Shown: positions 8,508-16,632 of the stretch, piece after piece | Layout: each line of letters begins with the position of its first letter | Numbering within the stretch: position 1 is the stretch's first letter | Assembly (NCBI GenBank): GCA_016841245.1 | Contig: JAENZN010000008.1 | Span: 78,204-142,203, forward strand | Reading direction: 5' to 3' | Source: Syntrophomonas sp. | GTDB taxonomy: Bacteria; Bacillota; Syntrophomonadia; Syntrophomonadales; Syntrophomonadaceae | DNA length: 64,000 bases | Translations under genes and position numbers: made by a program | Notes under the pieces: generated by a model | What the model was told of the DNA's origin: nothing | The model's database searches: none | The model's input: only the letters and a program-made list of their open reading frames with translations

Positions 8508-9413
8508 TTAATTTTTTCTATTTAAAGTATAGAAGGCCAGCCTTCTGAGAAAATCAGCCTCTTTCCCAAAATATTCCAAACTTTCCTGGCACATTTTTAC
8601 TGCTTCCTGGGCCAGCTGGTGAGACTTTTCTAACCCCAGGAGACTTGGATAGGTGGTTTTATGATTTTTCTCATCACTGCCTACCGGTTTCCCGGTCATA
8701 TCCTCACTGCCTTCAATATCCAGAATATCGTCGGTAATTTGAAATGCTAATCCGAAATTATCGGCATAATTATCTAATGCAGCCAATCCTGCCTCACTCA
8801 TATCGCTTAATATGGCCCCGATTTTCAGAGCTGCTCGAAATAATTCTCCCGTCTTTAGACTATGTAGTTTTCTAAGCGTCTCATAATCTATATTCTTGCC
8901 CTCTGACTGCAGGTCAAGAACCTGTCCCCCAATCATGCCCCTGCTGCCTGCAGCTGCTGCTATTACTTCTATTGCTTTCACCAGGTTTTCAGCCTTAACT
9001 TTTGACACCTTCAGGTTTCCTGCCAGCAGTTCAAAAGCAGCGGTTAAAAGGGCATCCCCGGTTAGTATAGCATTAGCTTCACCATAGACAATATGACAGG
9101 TAGGTTTTCCACGACGCAGGTCATCATCATCCATGGCTGGCAGATCATCATGAACCAAAGAATATGAATGAATCAACTCAAGCGCACAGGCAGCTGGAAT
9201 AACATCCTGTTTTCTTGATCCTCCCAGTACCGCCCCTTCGAAAACCATAATTGGGCGCAGCCTTTTCCCTCCATTAAAAACTGCATAACGCATAGCTTCA
9301 TGGATAAGGGGAGGATAAGTACTGACCTGAGACATACAATTTTCAAGGCAGTCATCAACATATTCTTTTCTAAGCCTAATTTCATCTAAAAAGCTTTTAG
9401 TATCACTTATCAT
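8508..9413 (-). CDS. ispA: Polyprenyl (farnesyl/geranyl) diphosphate synthase IspA
   Basis: Condenses isopentenyl diphosphate with allylic diphosphates to make geranyl or farnesyl diphosphate. Both aspartate-rich motifs are present: DDLPAMDDDDLRRGKPT near residue 85 and DDILDIEG near residue 225. The IHSYSLVHDD region and the KTG of the lid are also present. I place the start at ATG 9413 (MISDTKSFLD), with AAGGGGAT 9 nt upstream, giving 301 residues; an ATG 14 codons earlier has no ribosome binding site. It lies directly upstream of OLE RNA and downstream of xseB in the isoprenoid/exonuclease operon. Confidence 0.95.
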   Translation of the reverse strand: MISDTKSFLDEIRLRKEYVDDCLENCMSQVSTYPPLIHEAMRYAVFNGGKRLRPIMVFEGAVLGGSRKQDVIPAACALELIHSYSLVHDDLPAMDDDDLRRGKPTCHIVYGEANAILTGDALLTAAFELLAGNLKVSKVKAENLVKAIEVIAAAAGSRGMIGGQVLDLQSEGKNIDYETLRKLHSLKTGELFRAALKIGAILSDMSEAGLAALDNYADNFGLAFQITDDILDIEGSEDMTGKPVGSDEKNHKTTYPSLLGLEKSHQLAQEAVKMCQESLEYFGKEADFLRRLAFYTLNRKN

Positions 9414-9470
9414 AGCTGATATCCCCTTAGTATATAAATATAATTTATGAAACAAGACAGATTAAGGTTA

Positions 9471-9689
9471 TCAGTCCATATCCACCACTTGAATATCTCC
9501 ATCCAGCTTTTTGATCAACCGCTGTATTTTCCCTTCTGCCTGAGCAAGCTGTTTCTGGCAGTATACTGATAGGTCTATGCCTTCCTCATAAAGCTTAATC
9601 GATTCCTCTAGATCCAGTTCTCCCGTTTCCAATTTATCTGCTATTGCTTCCAATTCCTTTAATGCTTCTTCAAATTTAATTTTTTTCAT
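9471..9689 (-). CDS. xseB: Exodeoxyribonuclease VII small subunit
   Basis: Small subunit of exonuclease VII. Several copies assemble on the XseA coiled coil to make the single-strand-specific nuclease. The 72 residues show the family pattern FEEALKELEAIADKLETGEL followed by LEESIKLYEEGI, predicted as a helical hairpin. Its start lies within the end of xseA (14 nt overlap), consistent with translational coupling and with coordinated production of the two subunits. Confidence 0.95.
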   Translation of the reverse strand: MKKIKFEEALKELEAIADKLETGELDLEESIKLYEEGIDLSVYCQKQLAQAEGKIQRLIKKLDGDIQVVDMD

Positions 9690-10893
9690 TTAAAAACATC
9701 TCCTTGTCCATTATTTGGACGCCAAGGTTACCGTCATTAAATTTTATCTTTAAATATTCACCAATTTCAACTTGCTTAATCTGGCGTAATATTTTTCCAT
9801 CTTTATAAACTACCGCATAACCTCTCTTGAGCACTTTTAATGGACTTAATTTGTCTAAGGCTTCCATGGCCAGAGAACATCTATGCTGACTGCCCTGTAT
9901 AAAACCTACAACACAGCGATTCATTCTTTCCTGCTGCTCTGCGACTTTTCTTTCTTTTTCATTAACCAGAATATGCGGTTCTTTCCAAATTCTTTTCAAC
10001 ATGAGTCGATCCAGAGTCTCACTGTAATGACCTATCCTGCGTTCCATGACTCTGTTTATCCGCTGCTGATACTTTACTACTTCCATTCTCAACCGACTTA
10101 TATCTGGCACAGCCATACTGGCAGCCTGAGTTGGGGTTGCTGCCCTCAAATCTGCTGCCATATCAGCCAGACTAAAATCGATTTCATGCCCTACGGCTGA
10201 TATAACCGGTATTTTAGATTCAAAAATAGCTTTTACAACTATTTCTGTGTTAAAAGCCATAAGATCCTCAAATGAACCACCACCCCGGCCGATGATTATT
10301 ACTTCTGCCTGACCATGAGTATTTATGAGCTTCAGCCCTTCAGCTAACTCAGCGGGGGCAGCATCCCCCTGGACTGAACTGTGCACAAGTATAACCTGGC
10401 AGCTGGAGTGTCTTTGTTTTATCACCCTTAAAATATCTTTTAAAGCAGCTCCATCCTGAGATGTCACTATTCCTATACAATTAACCATTTCGGGAATCTT
10501 TTTCTTGTTTTCCGGGGCAAAGTATCCTTTAGCTTCAAGTTTGTTCTTTAATTGTTCTAATTGTAAGAAAAGACCACCCTTGCCATAGGGCTGCATTTCC
10601 TGCACATACACCTGATATTTGCCCTGTTTTGGATATACGGAAACATATACCCGGACCAACACTTCCAAACCGTCCTCCGGCTCAAACTTCAGCCCTTTAT
10701 TACGGCTCTTGAACATCACGCAGCTTACCGCACTTTCTTGATCTTTCAAGGTAAAATACATATGGCCGGACTGTCGGTAAAAACTGAACCCGGATATTTC
10801 CCCCTTCATCCAGAAGTCGGAAAGAAACTCATCTGCTGCCAGCAGTCCGCTGATATATTCATTCAGTTCACTAACACTGATGAAGCCCTTCAT
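9676..10893 (-). CDS. xseA: Exodeoxyribonuclease VII large subunit
   Basis: Catalytic subunit of exonuclease VII, which degrades single-stranded DNA to oligonucleotides in repair. It has 405 residues. An N-terminal OB fold (about 1-100) contains WMKGEISGF and GHMYFTLKD. The catalytic domain (about 120-330) has GRGGGSFEDLMAFN, the conserved segment AVGHEIDFSLADMAADLRAATPTQAA, and then a helical region. The last 60 residues contain the conserved LKRGYAVV element. It starts on the last base of folD and overlaps xseB downstream. Confidence 0.96.
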   Translation of the reverse strand: MKGFISVSELNEYISGLLAADEFLSDFWMKGEISGFSFYRQSGHMYFTLKDQESAVSCVMFKSRNKGLKFEPEDGLEVLVRVYVSVYPKQGKYQVYVQEMQPYGKGGLFLQLEQLKNKLEAKGYFAPENKKKIPEMVNCIGIVTSQDGAALKDILRVIKQRHSSCQVILVHSSVQGDAAPAELAEGLKLINTHGQAEVIIIGRGGGSFEDLMAFNTEIVVKAIFESKIPVISAVGHEIDFSLADMAADLRAATPTQAASMAVPDISRLRMEVVKYQQRINRVMERRIGHYSETLDRLMLKRIWKEPHILVNEKERKVAEQQERMNRCVVGFIQGSQHRCSLAMEALDKLSPLKVLKRGYAVVYKDGKILRQIKQVEIGEYLKIKFNDGNLGVQIMDKEMFLNEKN

Positions 10894-11726
10894 CAGATGC
10901 TCCTGTTTAATATAGATGCTCTACACAAGTTTTCCATAAGCTTGGCAATCAGTAAAGGACCCGTCCCTCCCGGCACCGGCAAAAGATAGCCGCTTACTCC
11001 GCTTACTGAATCTTTATCTACATTGCCATGGGTCTTGCCGTTTTCCCAGTGAAAACCGGCATCTATTACCAGCATTCCCTCCCGCAGGTGTTCTCCTTTT
11101 ACCATTTTTGCCGAACCTTTTTCAACCACTAAAATATCCGCATTTTGTATCCATTCGGGTTTATATTCACTTATCACCTGAACATTGAATCCATGTCTTA
11201 TCATTAAAATGGACAAAGGCAGTATTAAATCAAACGAATCTCCAACCAGGATTGCATTTTTGCCATAGGGCAATTCAGTATAGCGTTCAATTACTTCCAT
11301 ACAGGCTAAGGCGGCACAACTGATATATTGGGGTTCACCACCAACTAGTTTCCCTCGATTAGTAGGGTTAAATCCATCCACATCCTTTTCTTCATTAACC
11401 GCCTTTAGAAATTCATCCTGATATGAACTGAGGTGCTCCGGCAGGGGTAATTGAATTATAATCCCATGAATACCCTGGTCATTATTCACTTTAGTAATTT
11501 CTGTCAGTAAATCCTCTTTAGTAATATGGGCAGGCAGTTGAATAATGCTGGTTTCCCCGGAAATGCTTCGGGCCGCTTTTTCTTTCAACCCGATATAAAT
11601 CATGCTTTCTTTATCATCTCCTACCAGAATAACCGCTAGCTTAGGACGTATCCCCTGGCTAAGATTTTTCTCCCCCAGACCAGCTTTTATTTCCTCAGCT
11701 ATTTTTGTTCCGCTTATTAACTCCAT
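10893..11726 (-). CDS. folD: FolD-family methylene-THF dehydrogenase/cyclohydrolase, divergent cofactor site
   Basis: The family interconverts methylene-, methenyl- and formyl-tetrahydrofolate. Catalytic residues look intact: Tyr and Lys in YIGLKEKA, Gln in GIIIQLPLP and Asp in DVDGFNPTNRGKLV. The dinucleotide site is unusual. The family CTPxG motif reads CAALAC, the GRSxxVGxP loop reads GDSFDLILP, and the GDVD element reads GNVD. The C-terminal PVPGGTGP is conserved. The protein may have changed cofactor preference or kept mainly the cyclohydrolase step; that is inference. The start is ATG 11726 with AAAGGAG 10 nt upstream (277 residues); a TTG two codons earlier is too close. The roughly 205 nt gap to nusB holds no confident gene. 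Confidence 0.88.
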   Translation of the reverse strand: MELISGTKIAEEIKAGLGEKNLSQGIRPKLAVILVGDDKESMIYIGLKEKAARSISGETSIIQLPAHITKEDLLTEITKVNNDQGIHGIIIQLPLPEHLSSYQDEFLKAVNEEKDVDGFNPTNRGKLVGGEPQYISCAALACMEVIERYTELPYGKNAILVGDSFDLILPLSILMIRHGFNVQVISEYKPEWIQNADILVVEKGSAKMVKGEHLREGMLVIDAGFHWENGKTHGNVDKDSVSGVSGYLLPVPGGTGPLLIAKLMENLCRASILNRSI

Positions 11727-11931
11727 TATCAACTAGCTCCTTTATGATTTAGTATGACTGCAAAACCCTGTTAAAGTGGGGCAGTCATCCAGTAAGTATC
11801 ATTTTTATTCAGTATTTAAATTTTAACAATTTCCATCAATCGGCAGGCCTTCCCTTACTCCCATAATCCAGATTTTCTTCCCAGACATCCACAGCTCTAG
11901 TAGCTAATACAGCATCTATCATTACGATCAC

Positions 11932-12333
11932 TTATTTCTGGTCTCCTGCCAATCTATCCAGAATTGCGTTAATGTAGGCCGAGGATGATTCACCTCCATA
12001 TTTTTTAGCTATCTCAATTGCCTCATCAATCACTATAATTGAATCAACGCTCTCTAAAAACAAAATCTCACCGGCTGCCAGGCGCATAATATTTCTATCA
12101 ACCGCAGGCATCCGATCTATAGCCCAGTCACTGGCATATGAAGCAATTATCTTATCAATTTTATTAAAATTACGCATAGTTTCCTGGATCAATTCCTGTG
12201 AAAAAATAATATCCTTTTCAGCCAGGTTAGATTCCTGCAGCAAATAGTTTAATGCTTGATCAGGTTCAGCTGCCACCTGATCTACTTGAAATAATACTTT
12301 AAAAGCGTATTCTCGTGCTTTCCTTCTGCTCAA
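11932..12333 (-). CDS. nusB: Transcription antitermination factor NusB
   Basis: RNA-binding helical protein that joins NusE on boxA RNA to form rRNA antitermination complexes. The 133 residues are the normal length. Family markers include SRRKAREYAFKVLFQVD at the N-terminus, WAIDRMPAVDRNIMRLAAGEILF in the middle and INEAIEIAKKYGGE-type sequence (here IDEAIEIAKKYGGESS) toward the end, followed by INAILDRLA. It lies between the DUF2273 gene and folD. Confidence 0.96.
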   Translation of the reverse strand: MSRRKAREYAFKVLFQVDQVAAEPDQALNYLLQESNLAEKDIIFSQELIQETMRNFNKIDKIIASYASDWAIDRMPAVDRNIMRLAAGEILFLESVDSIIVIDEAIEIAKKYGGESSSAYINAILDRLAGDQK

Positions 12334-12355
12334 ATATATCTACCTTTCTAAACTG

Positions 12356-12574
12356 CTACTTGTCCTTGAACAATTTCTTCAACCATAGCTCGATATCTTT
12401 TTCATCATCAATGCTTTTTCCCAGCAAGTATCCTACTCCAATACAAATTATAATAAAAATGGTTTTCCAAAAGCCAAAACTTACAAAGAGGATACTGGCT
12501 GTTAAACCCAGTGCAATGCCTATGGTTTTTCCCCGGTGCTTTACCAGCAGCTCGGATAAAATATTCTCCCACAT
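12356..12574 (-). CDS. DUF2273 small membrane protein
   Basis: The 72-residue protein has a charged N-terminus (HRGKTIGIALG), two closely spaced hydrophobic segments (about residues 18-33 and 36-50) and a charged C-terminus, the DUF2273 pattern. Such proteins nearly always sit beside AmaP and Asp23-family genes and are thought to belong to the same envelope-associated complex. No enzymatic function is known. It follows AmaP by 12 nt, so they are very likely cotranscribed. Confidence 0.85.
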   Translation of the reverse strand: MWENILSELLVKHRGKTIGIALGLTASILFVSFGFWKTIFIIICIGVGYLLGKSIDDEKDIELWLKKLFKDK

Positions 12575-12586
12575 GAGAATGCCCCC

Positions 12587-13126
12587 TTACTTTGCAGCCG
12601 ATTTCCCGGCCGTCCCGAAGTCATCAACTAAAACCTTTACTGCATGGACTTCCAGACCACCAATATGCAGCATATCCTCTTTGACAATGTCCTGAATCTG
12701 TTTGCTCAACTCTGGTATACTCAGGTCGGGGTTTATCATCATATGTATGTAAATAGTAAGCCCCTGGGCCAGATTTTTTATTGAGGTTCTGTTCTCTTTC
12801 ACCCCTTCTACTTTTTGTACCGCTTTATGAATTATCACCTTGGCAGCTGCAGCAGTCATCGAAATCTGTCCCGACAAAGCGTTTTCTATAACGATAGCAT
12901 CCTCCCGGGGTGCCCGCTTGAAAAGTGGAATAAATACTACTATTGCTAGTATTATTAATATTATTCCAGCACTCCCTAATACTATCCGGTTCTGGGTGGT
13001 GGACAATAACATCTCCAGATACTTCATTGGTTCTGGCCGGCCCATGGCAACCGCGGCAATAATACCTCCCAGAGCCAGCAAAATTAAATTATACAGAAAT
13101 AATATTGCTCGTAACAATCCAGACAT
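12587..13126 (-). CDS. amaP: Alkaline shock response membrane anchor protein AmaP
   Basis: Membrane protein that anchors Asp23-family proteins to the cytoplasmic membrane in Gram-positive bacteria. The 179 residues have two N-terminal membrane helices (about 5-27 and 48-70) and a soluble C-terminal domain with GQISMTAAAAKVIIHKAVQKVEG, which itself resembles the Asp23 fold. It lies 12 nt upstream of the DUF2273 gene. A family A repeat element separates it from the upstream Asp23 gene, so the three-gene module seen in relatives may be split here. Confidence 0.87.
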   Translation of the reverse strand: MSGLLRAILFLYNLILLALGGIIAAVAMGRPEPMKYLEMLLSTTQNRIVLGSAGIILIILAIVVFIPLFKRAPREDAIVIENALSGQISMTAAAAKVIIHKAVQKVEGVKENRTSIKNLAQGLTIYIHMMINPDLSIPELSKQIQDIVKEDMLHIGGLEVHAVKVLVDDFGTAGKSAAK

Positions 13127-13164
13127 TTATGTCACTCCTTTCATATGTCAAAGAATACAGCTAA

Positions 13165-13565
13165 CCACCTGTTGGGGCAGGAATTTCAGATCGCTGCCCA
13201 AAGTGAATATCTTCGTTATTTCCAAAAGCCCTTACCCCCTGCGGGGATACGCAGGTCAACCCCGTGCCGGGGCAACTGATGTGCCTTTATTTCATTGCTG
13301 CACCAATATAGGTACAATTTTTGTTCGCAATGCTCACGGTGATTAAGGGAGCAATTTCGAGCTCACTTGCTCGAAATAATAAAGAAGCCCGCTCAATCAA
13401 TGTACTCAAGTACGCCTCAATCGCGGGCTTTTCTCATGCCTTGATCTTCATTTCTTAATGATTTCGAGCACAGCGAGTCCAAATTGTTATCCTGTGGGCT
13501 TCTGTCATCGACCTGGCATCTTACCAACTTTGTCGACAACCTGAACCCCCTGTTTTGGCAGGGGG
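13165..13565. repeat. Composite palindromic repeat, family A (copy 1)
   Basis: Noncoding element between asp23 and amaP. It shares with the copies at 36.2 and 58.7 kb: AAAGTGAATATCTTCGTTAT (13201-13220), a hairpin AAGAAGCCCGCTCAATC...GTAC...CTCAATCGCGGGCTT (13383-13430), CATGCCTTGATCTTC (13436-13450), CTTCTGTCATCG (13499-13510) and a tail GTCGACAACCTGAA (13532-13545). An inner inverted pair GAGCTCACTTGCTCGAAAT / ATTTCGAGCACAGCGAG encloses the central hairpin. Similar short hairpins, CTGTTGGGGCAGG and CTGTTTTGGCAGG, bracket the element. Confidence 0.75.
13546..13565 (-). terminator. Hairpin after the Asp23 gene
   Basis: CCCCCTG and CAGGGGG arms with a 6-nt loop lie 25 nt past the stop of the Asp23 gene. 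No U-run follows, so it is at best a weak intrinsic terminator. It also forms the right border of the family A repeat. Confidence 0.45.
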
Positions 13566-13589
13566 TTATAATAATAGTCCAATAAAACA

Positions 13590-14006
13590 CTATTCTAATT
13601 CGCTGTCATCAACCGTTTGATCTTCAACCGGTTCTTCCTTTTTAATATCTACCGCAATAATATTTACATTAACCGCATTAACGATCAAGCCAGTCATAGT
13701 TTCCACCGACTGTTTAACTTCTTGCTGCACCGTTTCAGCTACATCCGGAATTGCATATCCAAATTTAACAACTACAGCTATGTCAATGCTGGTCGAACCG
13801 TCAGCCACCTCAACCTTGATACCTTTGCCAAGATTTTTTCTGCCCAGTTTTTCTACCAGATCAGTGCCCCAACCACCGCTGAGAGAAGCCACCCCCTCAA
13901 CATCTGCAGCCGCAAGCCCCGCTACAGTTGATACAACTTCATCGGCTATTCTGATGGTACCCATTTCATTATTAATTTCTGGTTTTTGTGCATCCATTTC
14001 CAACAC
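13590..14006 (-). CDS. Asp23/Gls24 family envelope stress protein
   Basis: Asp23-domain protein (YqhY/YloU-like) of 138 residues. The core GTIRIADEVVSTVAGLAAADVEGVASLSGG and the later GIKVEV...VDIAVVVKFGYAIPDVAETVQQEV match the family. Members coat the inner face of the membrane via AmaP and influence envelope homeostasis; YqhY in Bacillus is encoded next to accBC and affects acetyl-CoA carboxylase activity. The same adjacency to accC is seen here (74 nt gap). The C-terminus is an acidic tail. GGAGGTGTTGGAA precedes the ATG at 14006. Confidence 0.93.
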   Translation of the reverse strand: MLEMDAQKPEINNEMGTIRIADEVVSTVAGLAAADVEGVASLSGGWGTDLVEKLGRKNLGKGIKVEVADGSTSIDIAVVVKFGYAIPDVAETVQQEVKQSVETMTGLIVNAVNVNIIAVDIKKEEPVEDQTVDDSELE

Positions 14007-14032
14007 CTCCTATTTATACTTATAATAGCATT

Positions 14033-14052
14033 TTACCAGAAAATACTGGTAA
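14033..14052. promoter_or_regulatory. Perfect 20-bp palindrome between accC and asp23
   Basis: TTACCAG and CTGGTAA arms around 6 bp of A/T. There is no T-run after it on the minus strand, so an operator is as likely as a terminator. The regulator is unknown. Confidence 0.4.
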
Positions 14053-14080
14053 TTATCAATCAGGCTCTATATTAATATAT

Positions 14081-15430
14081 TTACACTTCACTGCTCATTC
14101 TACGCTGGATAAAGTTGGTATACACTTCCCCTCTTTGAAAAAATGCATTATCAAGTACCTTTAAATGGAAAGGGATCGTGGTAATAATATTTTCAATGAT
14201 AAATTCATTTAAAGCGCGTTTCATTCTGGCCACCGCCTCGGGCCTGTCCTGCCCCCACACAATAACCTTGGCTATCATGGAATCATAATACGGGGTAATA
14301 GTGTAATTGGAATAAACTGACGAGTCTACTCGAACTCCAGGGCCTCCGGGAACCACATATTGACCTACTGTGCCCGGGTAGGGTTGGAAATTATTATCCG
14401 GATCTTCTGCATTAACTCTGCATTCGATTGCCCATCCCCTGGATTTCACATCATCCTGGGTATAACTCAAGGGCTGTCCGGCAGCTATTCTAATCTGCTC
14501 TTTAACTATATCTATACCGGTAACCATTTCACTTACCGGATGTTCTACCTGCACCCGGGTGTTCATTTCAATGAAATAAAAATTGCATTTCTTATCGACC
14601 AAAAACTCAACCGTACCAGCACTAAAATACTCAGCTGCCCGGGCTGCATTGATAGCTACCTCTCCCATCCTCCGTCTCATTTCTTCATTGAGCAGGGTTG
14701 AAGGAGATTCCTCCAGGAGTTTTTGGTTACGGCGCTGCAGTGAACAATCTCTCTCGCCCAGGTGAATCAAATTTCCATATTCATCACCCAGTACTTGAAT
14801 TTCTATATGGCGTGGTTCTTCAATATATTTTTCGATATAAATCTCGTCATTGCCAAAGGCTGCATTAGCCTCCATCCTGGCTGTACTGAGCGCTTCTTTT
14901 AATGATTCTGGAGTATGGGCTAATCGCATCCCTTTACCTCCACCTCCGGCAGAGGCTTTTATCATGATTGGGTAGCCTATTTCTTGTGCAACTGTTACTG
15001 CTTCTTCATAACTGCTCACTGCCCCATCACTACCAGGAACCAACGGCACTCCAGCCGCTCTGGCAATCTCTCTTGCTTTGACTTTATCTCCCATAGCTTC
15101 TATTACATCAGCTTTAGGTCCAATAAATTTCAAATTATAAGTTTGACACAAGTCAGCAAAGTAATGATTTTCAGCCAGAAATCCATATCCTGGATGAATG
15201 GCTTGGGCCCCTAAATTCTGGGCTGCAGCAATAATGTTGGATATATTCAGATAACTCTCCCGGGCAGGAGCACCGCCAATACATACTGCCATGTCAGCCA
15301 TTTTTACATGCAGGCTATCCCGGTCGGCCACAGAATATACTGCAATAGTATCAATACCCAACTCCCTGCAGGCTCGGATAATACGGACTGCGATCTCTCC
15401 CCGATTGGCAATCAAGACTCTGGAAAACAA
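14081..15430 (-). CDS. accC: Acetyl-CoA carboxylase, biotin carboxylase subunit
   Basis: ATP-grasp enzyme that carboxylates biotin carried on AccB, the first half of malonyl-CoA synthesis. N-terminal domain begins FSRVLIANRGEIAVRIIRAC. The ATP-binding glycine-rich loop IKASAGGGGKGMRLA is near residue 165. The HPGYGFLAEN motif near residue 85 and FIEMNTRVQVEHPVSE near residue 285 hold the catalytic and metal-binding residues. I place the start at TTG 15430, with AGGGGTGAT upstream, giving 449 residues, the usual length; eight extra upstream codons in the frame run into accB. It lies 10 nt after accB. accA and accD are not in the window. Confidence 0.96.
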   Translation of the reverse strand: MFSRVLIANRGEIAVRIIRACRELGIDTIAVYSVADRDSLHVKMADMAVCIGGAPARESYLNISNIIAAAQNLGAQAIHPGYGFLAENHYFADLCQTYNLKFIGPKADVIEAMGDKVKAREIARAAGVPLVPGSDGAVSSYEEAVTVAQEIGYPIMIKASAGGGGKGMRLAHTPESLKEALSTARMEANAAFGNDEIYIEKYIEEPRHIEIQVLGDEYGNLIHLGERDCSLQRRNQKLLEESPSTLLNEEMRRRMGEVAINAARAAEYFSAGTVEFLVDKKCNFYFIEMNTRVQVEHPVSEMVTGIDIVKEQIRIAAGQPLSYTQDDVKSRGWAIECRVNAEDPDNNFQPYPGTVGQYVVPGGPGVRVDSSVYSNYTITPYYDSMIAKVIVWGQDRPEAVARMKRALNEFIIENIITTIPFHLKVLDNAFFQRGEVYTNFIQRRMSSEV

Positions 15431-15440
15431 TTTATCACCC

Positions 15441-15881
15441 CTAGTCTTTTTCAATTATAAACAGTGTTTGACCAAATTCAATCGGTTCTGCATTTTCTGC
15501 TAGTATATCCACTATGGTTCCCGCAAAATCTGATTTAATTTCATTAAATAGTTTCATTGCTTCAAGAATACATAGTGTTTGTCCGGCCTCCACATGATCT
15601 CCGATTTTAATATATGGTTCAGAATCAGGTGAAGCTGCAGAGTAAAAGGTCCCTACCATCGGTGATAGAACTTCGATCGCAGTTTCGCTGGTTATTTTCG
15701 CCTCCTTCTCATCTAATGCCTTAGTACCGCCCACTTTGCCTTTACTGTTATTAACCGGAGCAGGTATCTCGGAGTTGGCTTTGCGCAGGCTAATCCGATA
15801 GCCTTCCTTTTCCAATTCCAGGTCAGAAATACTGGTTTGATCCAGGAGTAGAATTAATTCACGTATTTCATCGATATTCAT
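15441..15881 (-). CDS. accB: Acetyl-CoA carboxylase, biotin carboxyl carrier protein
   Basis: Biotin carrier of acetyl-CoA carboxylase. The C-terminal lipoyl-type domain (about residues 70-146) holds the biotinylation motif LEAMKLFNEI with its Lys. The N-terminal part (MNIDEIRELILLLDQTSISDLELE) is the typical AccB lead-in, followed by a Pro/Ala-containing linker. I start it at ATG 15881, with GGGGGCGATGATGAG upstream, giving 146 residues; an ATG 20 codons earlier would add an uncharacteristic basic extension. It is followed at once by accC, so the two form an operon downstream of spoIIIAH. Confidence 0.95.
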   Translation of the reverse strand: MNIDEIRELILLLDQTSISDLELEKEGYRISLRKANSEIPAPVNNSKGKVGGTKALDEKEAKITSETAIEVLSPMVGTFYSAASPDSEPYIKIGDHVEAGQTLCILEAMKLFNEIKSDFAGTIVDILAENAEPIEFGQTLFIIEKD

Positions 15882-15980
15882 CTCATCATCGCCCCCACGA
15901 ACTGATCTTTTCTTGATTTTAACAACAGGATGTCTCTTCATCTCGATCTCATAGTTTTTGCTATATTTTAATATAAATAG

Positions 15981-16001
15981 GCTCAGGTCTGAGACCTGAG
16001 C
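15981..16001. promoter_or_regulatory. 21-bp palindrome upstream of accBC
   Basis: GCTCAGGTCT and AGACCTGAGC are perfect 10-bp arms around one base. The spacing suits a dimeric repressor better than an RNA hairpin. It lies 100 nt before the accB start and 95 nt after spoIIIAH, so it could be an accBC operator or a boundary hairpin. The binding protein is unknown. Confidence 0.45.
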
Positions 16002-16095
16002 GTATTATTTCAGTCTTACTGATATTATTATATGAATAAAACGGGTATATTGCAATCTTTATACTTTTATACAAGGTAATTGCTGCTCCTATATA

Positions 16096-16632
16096 TCACT
16101 TCTCTCGGGCAATGATACAGATGCTTTCCTCGCTGCACGGTACTGATCGGCTGACCATTTTTTTAATTTCTTCTTCCTGATCCAACCTCAAGGCTGCGGT
16201 CAGTATAACTACGGTAGTTGTTTCGGCTTGGATGATAACCGCGCAATCCTCATAACCCTCTGACTTTATTAGACTTTCCGCCTTCATTTCCTTTTCAATA
16301 TCTTCACTTATCTTTACCAGCCTCAAAGCAGCTGCATCCCTGGCTTCCTGACTGACACTTTCTTTATTGATGACATCTTTTAAGGTTTCCACCTGTTTAC
16401 TTCTTACTCTTTCCCTTTCCATTCTATACTCAGCAAAAAAGTTGCTGGATTCTTGGTCCGACAATAATTTATTAATACTATCATCCAGTTCATTCTGAGT
16501 TGGGGCCTGAGAATTAGCATTTATCATCTCCCCGCTATAGTCTCTGACCATATAAACAGCTGATAACAATAAGAAAACTGCAGCCAGAATGTACAGGGTG
16601 CTTCTAATATTTCTATTCCACCTGATAATCAT
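16096..16632 (-). CDS. spoIIIAH: Stage III sporulation protein AH
   Basis: Mother-cell component of the SpoIIQ-SpoIIIAH channel that joins mother cell and forespore after engulfment. The 178-residue protein has one N-terminal membrane helix (about residues 10-27). A glutamate- and arginine-rich linker follows, and then a YscJ/FliF-like ring-building domain (about 95-165, with SEGYEDCAVIIQAETTTVVIL). It is the last gene of the spoIIIA operon and its start overlaps the stop of spoIIIAG by one base. Confidence 0.93.
   Translation of the reverse strand: MIIRWNRNIRSTLYILAAVFLLLSAVYMVRDYSGEMINANSQAPTQNELDDSINKLLSDQESSNFFAEYRMERERVRSKQVETLKDVINKESVSQEARDAAALRLVKISEDIEKEMKAESLIKSEGYEDCAVIIQAETTTVVILTAALRLDQEEEIKKMVSRSVPCSEESICIIAREK

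Noticed and set aside
11836..11922. A 28-codon frame (MIDAVLATRAVDVWEENLDY...) after nusB
   Set aside because: No ribosome binding site at usable distance and no recognised family; could be a remnant but unsupported.
13383..13430. Repeated AAGAAGCCCGCTC hairpins as a CRISPR array
   Set aside because: The copies are kilobases apart, with no regular repeat-spacer pattern and no cas genes.
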